Source of the DNA: an uncultured Eubacteriales bacterium
GTDB taxonomy: Bacteria > Bacillota > Clostridia > Oscillospirales > CAG-272
NCBI GenBank assembly: GCA_934503195.1
Contig: CAKSVM010000035.1
Span: 1-31,248, forward strand
Length of the DNA stretch: 31,248 nt
Reading direction: 5' to 3'
The notes beneath the pieces are model-generated. The model was not told the DNA's origin and ran no database searches. It saw only the letters and a program-made list of their open reading frames with translations. Made by a program: the position numbers and the translations under genes. Below are positions 28,409 through 31,248 of this stretch, piece by piece (the first letter of the stretch is position 1; every line of letters starts with the position of its first letter).

Positions 28409-29311
28409 ATGGCTTTTACCAAAATTAAACCGAAAAACGTCGGAATGAGCAAGTCAACGCCTGTCGAAAATCACGCGGAAAGCTATCTTCCGCCCGAAAA
28501 AGAGTGGAAACTCGTCTGGAACGACGAATTCGACGGAAATTCGCTCGATGAGAGCAAGTGGAATTTCCGCCGTCAGTTCTGGGGATACGACGCGCCAAAC
28601 TTCACCGACGAGGGAGTTGAGGTGAGCGGCGGGACGCTGAAGATAAATCTCGTCCGCGACGGCGACGACTTCCGCTCGGCGCAGCTCCAGACCGGATCGC
28701 TGACCTTCGACATTCCGCGCGCGCCCGGACAGAAGGGCTTCTGGCCGTTCGGAAAGAATCAGCCCGCGAAATTCCTGCACCGCTACGGATACTACGAAAT
28801 CCGCTGCAAGCTTCCGAAGCACAACGGCTGGCACGCGGCGTTCTGGCTCCAGTCGCCGTCGATCGGCGCGCATCCCGACCCGAAGCAGTGCGGCGTTGAG
28901 TGCGACATCATGGAGAATTACCGTCAGCATCCCGAAAACGAGATCATCTGCGGCTGCGGGTGGGGCGGCTACGGCTCTGACAGCAAGTGGTTCGGCCACT
29001 ACAGCTTCGATTACGAGGAAACATCCGACGACTGGCACTATTACGGTGTCGACTGGTCGCCCGAGGGCTACATATTCTACGCCGACGGAAAGGAAGTCGG
29101 ACGTCAGATGGCACCCGAATGCGCGGTTTCGGACGTCGATCAGTTCATCCTCGTCACAACCGAATGCCACGGATATCTCCGCCGCTTCAAGAATTCAGAC
29201 GGCGCGGGGCGTCCCGAGCTCGCCGGGGAGCCGGTAAAGGAGCTTTTCGAGGCCTTCCCGGACGTTTTCGAGGTCGACTTCGTTCGAGTGTTCGACAATG
29301 TGAAATCTTGA
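28409..29311 (+). CDS. GH16 family glycoside hydrolase, no signal peptide
   Basis: This 300-residue protein has the GH16 beta-jelly-roll pattern: LVWNDEFDGNSLDESKWNF at the start, YGYYEIRCKLPKHNGWHAAFWLQS and the catalytic ECDIMEN, with nucleophile Glu164, Asp166 and acid/base Glu169 in the laminarinase-like ExDxxE spacing. WHYYGVDWSPEGYIFYADG follows. The family cleaves beta-1,3 or beta-1,4 glucans or galactans. Most members are exported, but no signal peptide or anchor is present here. The ATG is seven bases after GAGG. It is divergent from the AraC gene. Confidence 0.92.
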   Translation: MAFTKIKPKNVGMSKSTPVENHAESYLPPEKEWKLVWNDEFDGNSLDESKWNFRRQFWGYDAPNFTDEGVEVSGGTLKINLVRDGDDFRSAQLQTGSLTFDIPRAPGQKGFWPFGKNQPAKFLHRYGYYEIRCKLPKHNGWHAAFWLQSPSIGAHPDPKQCGVECDIMENYRQHPENEIICGCGWGGYGSDSKWFGHYSFDYEETSDDWHYYGVDWSPEGYIFYADGKEVGRQMAPECAVSDVDQFILVTTECHGYLRRFKNSDGAGRPELAGEPVKELFEAFPDVFEVDFVRVFDNVKS

Positions 29312-29343
29312 AATCGTCCAAAAAAATCGCTTGAATTTGTCTA

Positions 29344-29372
29344 TTTACAATGGGCTTCGTTAATGATATAAT
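29344..29372 (+). promoter_or_regulatory. Sigma-A promoter of the CBM9-like gene
   Basis: Plus strand TTTACA (29344-29349), 17-base spacer, TATAAT (29367-29372). A small hairpin, GAGCC/GGCTC (29385-29399), lies in the leader before the RBS AAAGGA. Confidence 0.8.
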
Positions 29373-29421
29373 TTAGTTACAGCAGAGCCAGAAAGGCTCG
29401 GAACGAAAGGATGAAATCATT

Positions 29422-30228
29422 ATGAAGCTCAGAAAAACCGCAACAGTCACCGCCGCCACGCTCATACTCGCGTCAGCAATCACCGGAGTGTCCGCGAAGG
29501 ATCTTGAAATCAAGGCATCATACGGTACGCCCGTGATCGACGGAAAGATGGACAAGGCTTTCAGTCAGAGTCAGGTCTACGAAGTCAAATACGGCAAAGG
29601 CGATTCCTACTCGACCTCGAAGCTCTACTATCTCTGGGACGAAAAAGCGATCTACATCTTCGCCGACGTTACCGACGACACGCCGTCAACCAAGGCAGAC
29701 ACGACAAATCTCGCCGATATCTGGAAAACCGACTGCATCGAGTTAGGTCTGAATCTCATCCCCGACGAAAAGGGCGACCCGCACAAGATATCGAAGGGCG
29801 GAGTCTGGCTCGCCGCGCCGCTTTACGGAAATCAGCTTGACGTCTACGGCCCGCTCAACGACATCGCGTCGGTTAAGAGCGGCAACAAATGCGTGACGAC
29901 CAAGACGAAGACCGGATGGACGGTCGAGATCATGATCCCGGTGTTCGGCGACGCCAGCGGAGTCACACCGAAGGCCGGAGATAAGTTCGGAGTCTACGCG
30001 CTGACCCACAACGACACAAACGACGACAATACACGAGACACGGTCACATATCACAACAGCGACCTCACCGGAGCTAACTACGACAGTACGAAGATGGACT
30101 ACATAATCCTCGGCGAAAAGCCCGCAAAGCAGGAGTCAACCGCTCCGCAGACAGCCGATCTGAGCGTCTTTGCGCTCATCGCGTCGGCCGCGGCCGCGTT
30201 CGCCGGAATCAAATCAAAGCGCAGATAA
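29422..30228 (+). CDS. Exported CBM9-like protein with a C-terminal PQTAD wall-sorting-like tail
   Basis: This 268-residue protein has a signal peptide (KLRKTATVTAATLILASAITGVSA). Next comes a domain resembling carbohydrate-binding family 9: IKASYGTPVIDGKMDKAFSQ, LYYLWDEKAIYIFADVTDD and WTVEIMIPVFG. The C-terminus is tripartite: APQTAD, a hydrophobic segment LSVFALIASAAAAFAGI and the basic tail KSKRR. That layout matches sortase substrates, but the motif is PQTAD rather than LPXTG. The protein probably binds glycans on the cell surface. It has its own promoter and ends at a strong terminator shared with the converging AraC gene. No catalytic residues are apparent. Confidence 0.82.
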   Translation: MKLRKTATVTAATLILASAITGVSAKDLEIKASYGTPVIDGKMDKAFSQSQVYEVKYGKGDSYSTSKLYYLWDEKAIYIFADVTDDTPSTKADTTNLADIWKTDCIELGLNLIPDEKGDPHKISKGGVWLAAPLYGNQLDVYGPLNDIASVKSGNKCVTTKTKTGWTVEIMIPVFGDASGVTPKAGDKFGVYALTHNDTNDDNTRDTVTYHNSDLTGANYDSTKMDYIILGEKPAKQESTAPQTADLSVFALIASAAAAFAGIKSKRR

Positions 30229-30239
30229 CTTTTTCATTG

Positions 30240-30281
30240 AAAACCCGCCGGATCTCAGTTTTCTGAGATCCGGCGGGTTTT
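30240..30281. terminator. Bidirectional terminator between the CBM9-like and AraC genes
   Basis: A perfect 19-bp stem (30240-30258 with 30263-30281) has a TTTT loop and A-run/T-run ends, so it works on both strands. Its edge overlaps the stop codon of the AraC gene. Confidence 0.92.
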
Positions 30282-31068
30282 ATTCGGATTCCGGCACACC
30301 TGGTTCCTCGTGGCTTTTCTGCCAGTTGAGCGGCGAAAGGCCGGTATATTTTTTGAAGAGACGCGAAAAATACGCCGCGTCCTCGAATCCGGAAAATCCC
30401 GCAATCTCGCAGATACTGTTGTTCGTGACCGAGCGGCTGAGAAGCAACGTCTTGGCGTTTTCGACGCGCATGAAGTTCAGATACTCAAGCGGAGCCATTC
30501 CGGTAACTTTCTTGAAAAGCGAGGCAAAATAGACCTTCGAAAGCGGAATGTCATCGTAAATCCGGTTCAGATCGAACTCAGGATCGGTCATGTTCGCGAC
30601 GATGACCGAAACCGCCTGATCAACGAAAGCCTCGGTCTCGTCCACCGGCTTTTTCGAGTTTACAAGCTCAATCATCAGGGAAATTATCGCCGAGCAGACG
30701 TCGCGGTAATTCCCGGCGCGGCGGTAATAATGATAGCGGAGCTGAGTCGTTAGGCATTCCATCTCACGCATTATGTGATCCTGATAAATCCGCGCCTTGT
30801 TTCCTGAAAAACAGTCAGCGTCGGTGAGAAAATAGACATTTGAGATTAAAGTGTCAGTGAATTCGGTGTGTGAAACCCCTGGCGGGACGCAGATGAGGGT
30901 ATTCGGTTTGAAAGCGAATTCTTCGCCGCCGCAGACAAATGTGCCGTTTCCGTCCGAAAAATAGATGAATTCCGTGTAGTCATGCGAATGAAAATTCGAG
31001 CCTTTAGGATCCTTACAGCGGGTTCCCATTGATATAACCTTGAATCTTTTGTCACTTTTGCCAGCCAA
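30280..31068 (-). CDS. AraC family regulator
   Basis: This 262-residue regulator has an N-terminal cupin-like domain (FHSHDYTEFIYFSDGNGTFVCGGEEFAFKPNTLICVPPGVSHTEF) with the histidines usual for these sensors. The C-terminal AraC DNA-binding domain includes IPLSKVYFASLFKKVTGMAPLEYLNFMRVENAK and SICEIAGFSGFEDAAYFSRLFKKYTGLSP. It starts at a TTG (31068), seven bases after GGAGG. It stands alone with its own promoter; its target cannot be read from the window but may include the adjoining exported CBM9-like gene. Confidence 0.92.
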   Translation of the reverse strand: MAGKSDKRFKVISMGTRCKDPKGSNFHSHDYTEFIYFSDGNGTFVCGGEEFAFKPNTLICVPPGVSHTEFTDTLISNVYFLTDADCFSGNKARIYQDHIMREMECLTTQLRYHYYRRAGNYRDVCSAIISLMIELVNSKKPVDETEAFVDQAVSVIVANMTDPEFDLNRIYDDIPLSKVYFASLFKKVTGMAPLEYLNFMRVENAKTLLLSRSVTNNSICEIAGFSGFEDAAYFSRLFKKYTGLSPLNWQKSHEEPGVPESE

Positions 31069-31098
31069 ATAACCGCCTCCTGTGGAGATATCTGTAAT

Positions 31099-31127
31099 AT
31101 TATACCACAGATTTGGTTCTTTGTCAA
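31099..31127 (-). promoter_or_regulatory. Sigma-A promoter of the AraC gene at the right end
   Basis: Minus strand TTGACA (31127-31122), 17-base spacer, TATAAT (31104-31099) with TGG before the -10. The leader before the TTG start is short. Confidence 0.85.
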
Positions 31128-31138
31128 GAGCGGCGGAG

Positions 31139-31167
31139 AAAAAAAGATCTGAGAAAACTCAGATCTT
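31139..31167 (-). terminator. Terminator of a unit beyond the right edge
   Basis: On the minus strand AAGATCTGAG, loop TTTT, CTCAGATCTT (31167-31144) forms a perfect 10-bp stem and is followed by five more T. It ends a minus-strand transcript entering from outside the window. Confidence 0.85.
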
Positions 31168-31248
31168 AAGTCAAACATTCATTGAAAACCGAACAAAGCG
31201 AAGAGTAAACGAACTCACGAAACTCAAGTTTAGAACAAACTTGAAGTT
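31168..31248 (-). other. Structured trailer of an outside unit, possibly an rRNA operon
   Basis: No ORF is seen. On the minus strand a stem, CAAGTTT/AAACTTG (31243-31237 with 31231-31225), is followed by TTTGTTCGGTTTTCAATGAA, a string reminiscent of sequences in Firmicutes rRNA spacers and trailers. The neighbouring terminator fits. The rRNA link is a guess from resemblance only. Confidence 0.3.

Overview
The window reads as a moderately GC-rich, spore-forming member of the Clostridia (Firmicutes). It carries both subunits of dipicolinate synthase, the cotJABC coat operon, an S-layer-homology surface protein, a GntR/YtrA-type ABC operon and many consensus sigma-A promoters (TTGACA-17-TATAAT). 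The glycoside hydrolases (GH51, GH95, GH16), paired SGNH esterases and three AraC regulators suggest a gut or plant-fibre habitat. The species is inference; no rRNA gene is complete here.

Layout, left to right. 1-950: remains of an IS66-family element (tnpA and tnpB intact, tnpC reduced to an internal scrap). 1072-1202: five perfect hairpins in a row. 1264-4001: metNIQ methionine-uptake operon (minus strand), headed by a strong promoter, a 35-codon leader ORF and an intrinsic terminator with a competing antiterminator pairing. 4052-5879: a DUF1294 membrane protein followed by a PurF paralogue that has lost its glutaminase catalytic residues. 5945-7542: spoVFA-spoVFB (plus strand), ending in a bidirectional terminator. 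7576-10916: GntR regulator, permease, exported protein and ATPase in one overlapping operon (minus strand) with a palindromic operator on its promoter. 10955-15650: two SGNH esterases and a large exported phosphodiester-glycosidase/SLH protein (plus strand). 15659-18961: magnesium-type P-ATPase with a leader of about 540 nt holding two small ORFs, hairpins and a terminator (minus strand). 18988-20274: cotJABC (minus strand) with a structured 5' leader. 20311-22783: a lipoprotein, then an ECF sigma factor, soluble zinc-finger anti-sigma and two small proteins (minus strand). 22781-30281: carbohydrate region with GH51, GH95, GH16, an exported CBM9-like protein and AraC regulators. 30280-31127: a third AraC regulator. 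31139-31248: a terminator and structured tail belonging to something beyond the right edge.

How it fits together. Two sporulation loci share an almost identical candidate mother-cell promoter. The glycan enzymes mostly lack signal peptides, so they probably act on imported oligosaccharides, each under a local AraC regulator. The strongest candidates for something undescribed are the two transcript leaders (metNIQ and mgtA). In both, a small ORF ends inside a hairpin and an intrinsic terminator lies downstream. Neither leader shows the conserved core of the riboswitch class expected for its gene (S-box, T-box, M-box) as far as I can see by eye.
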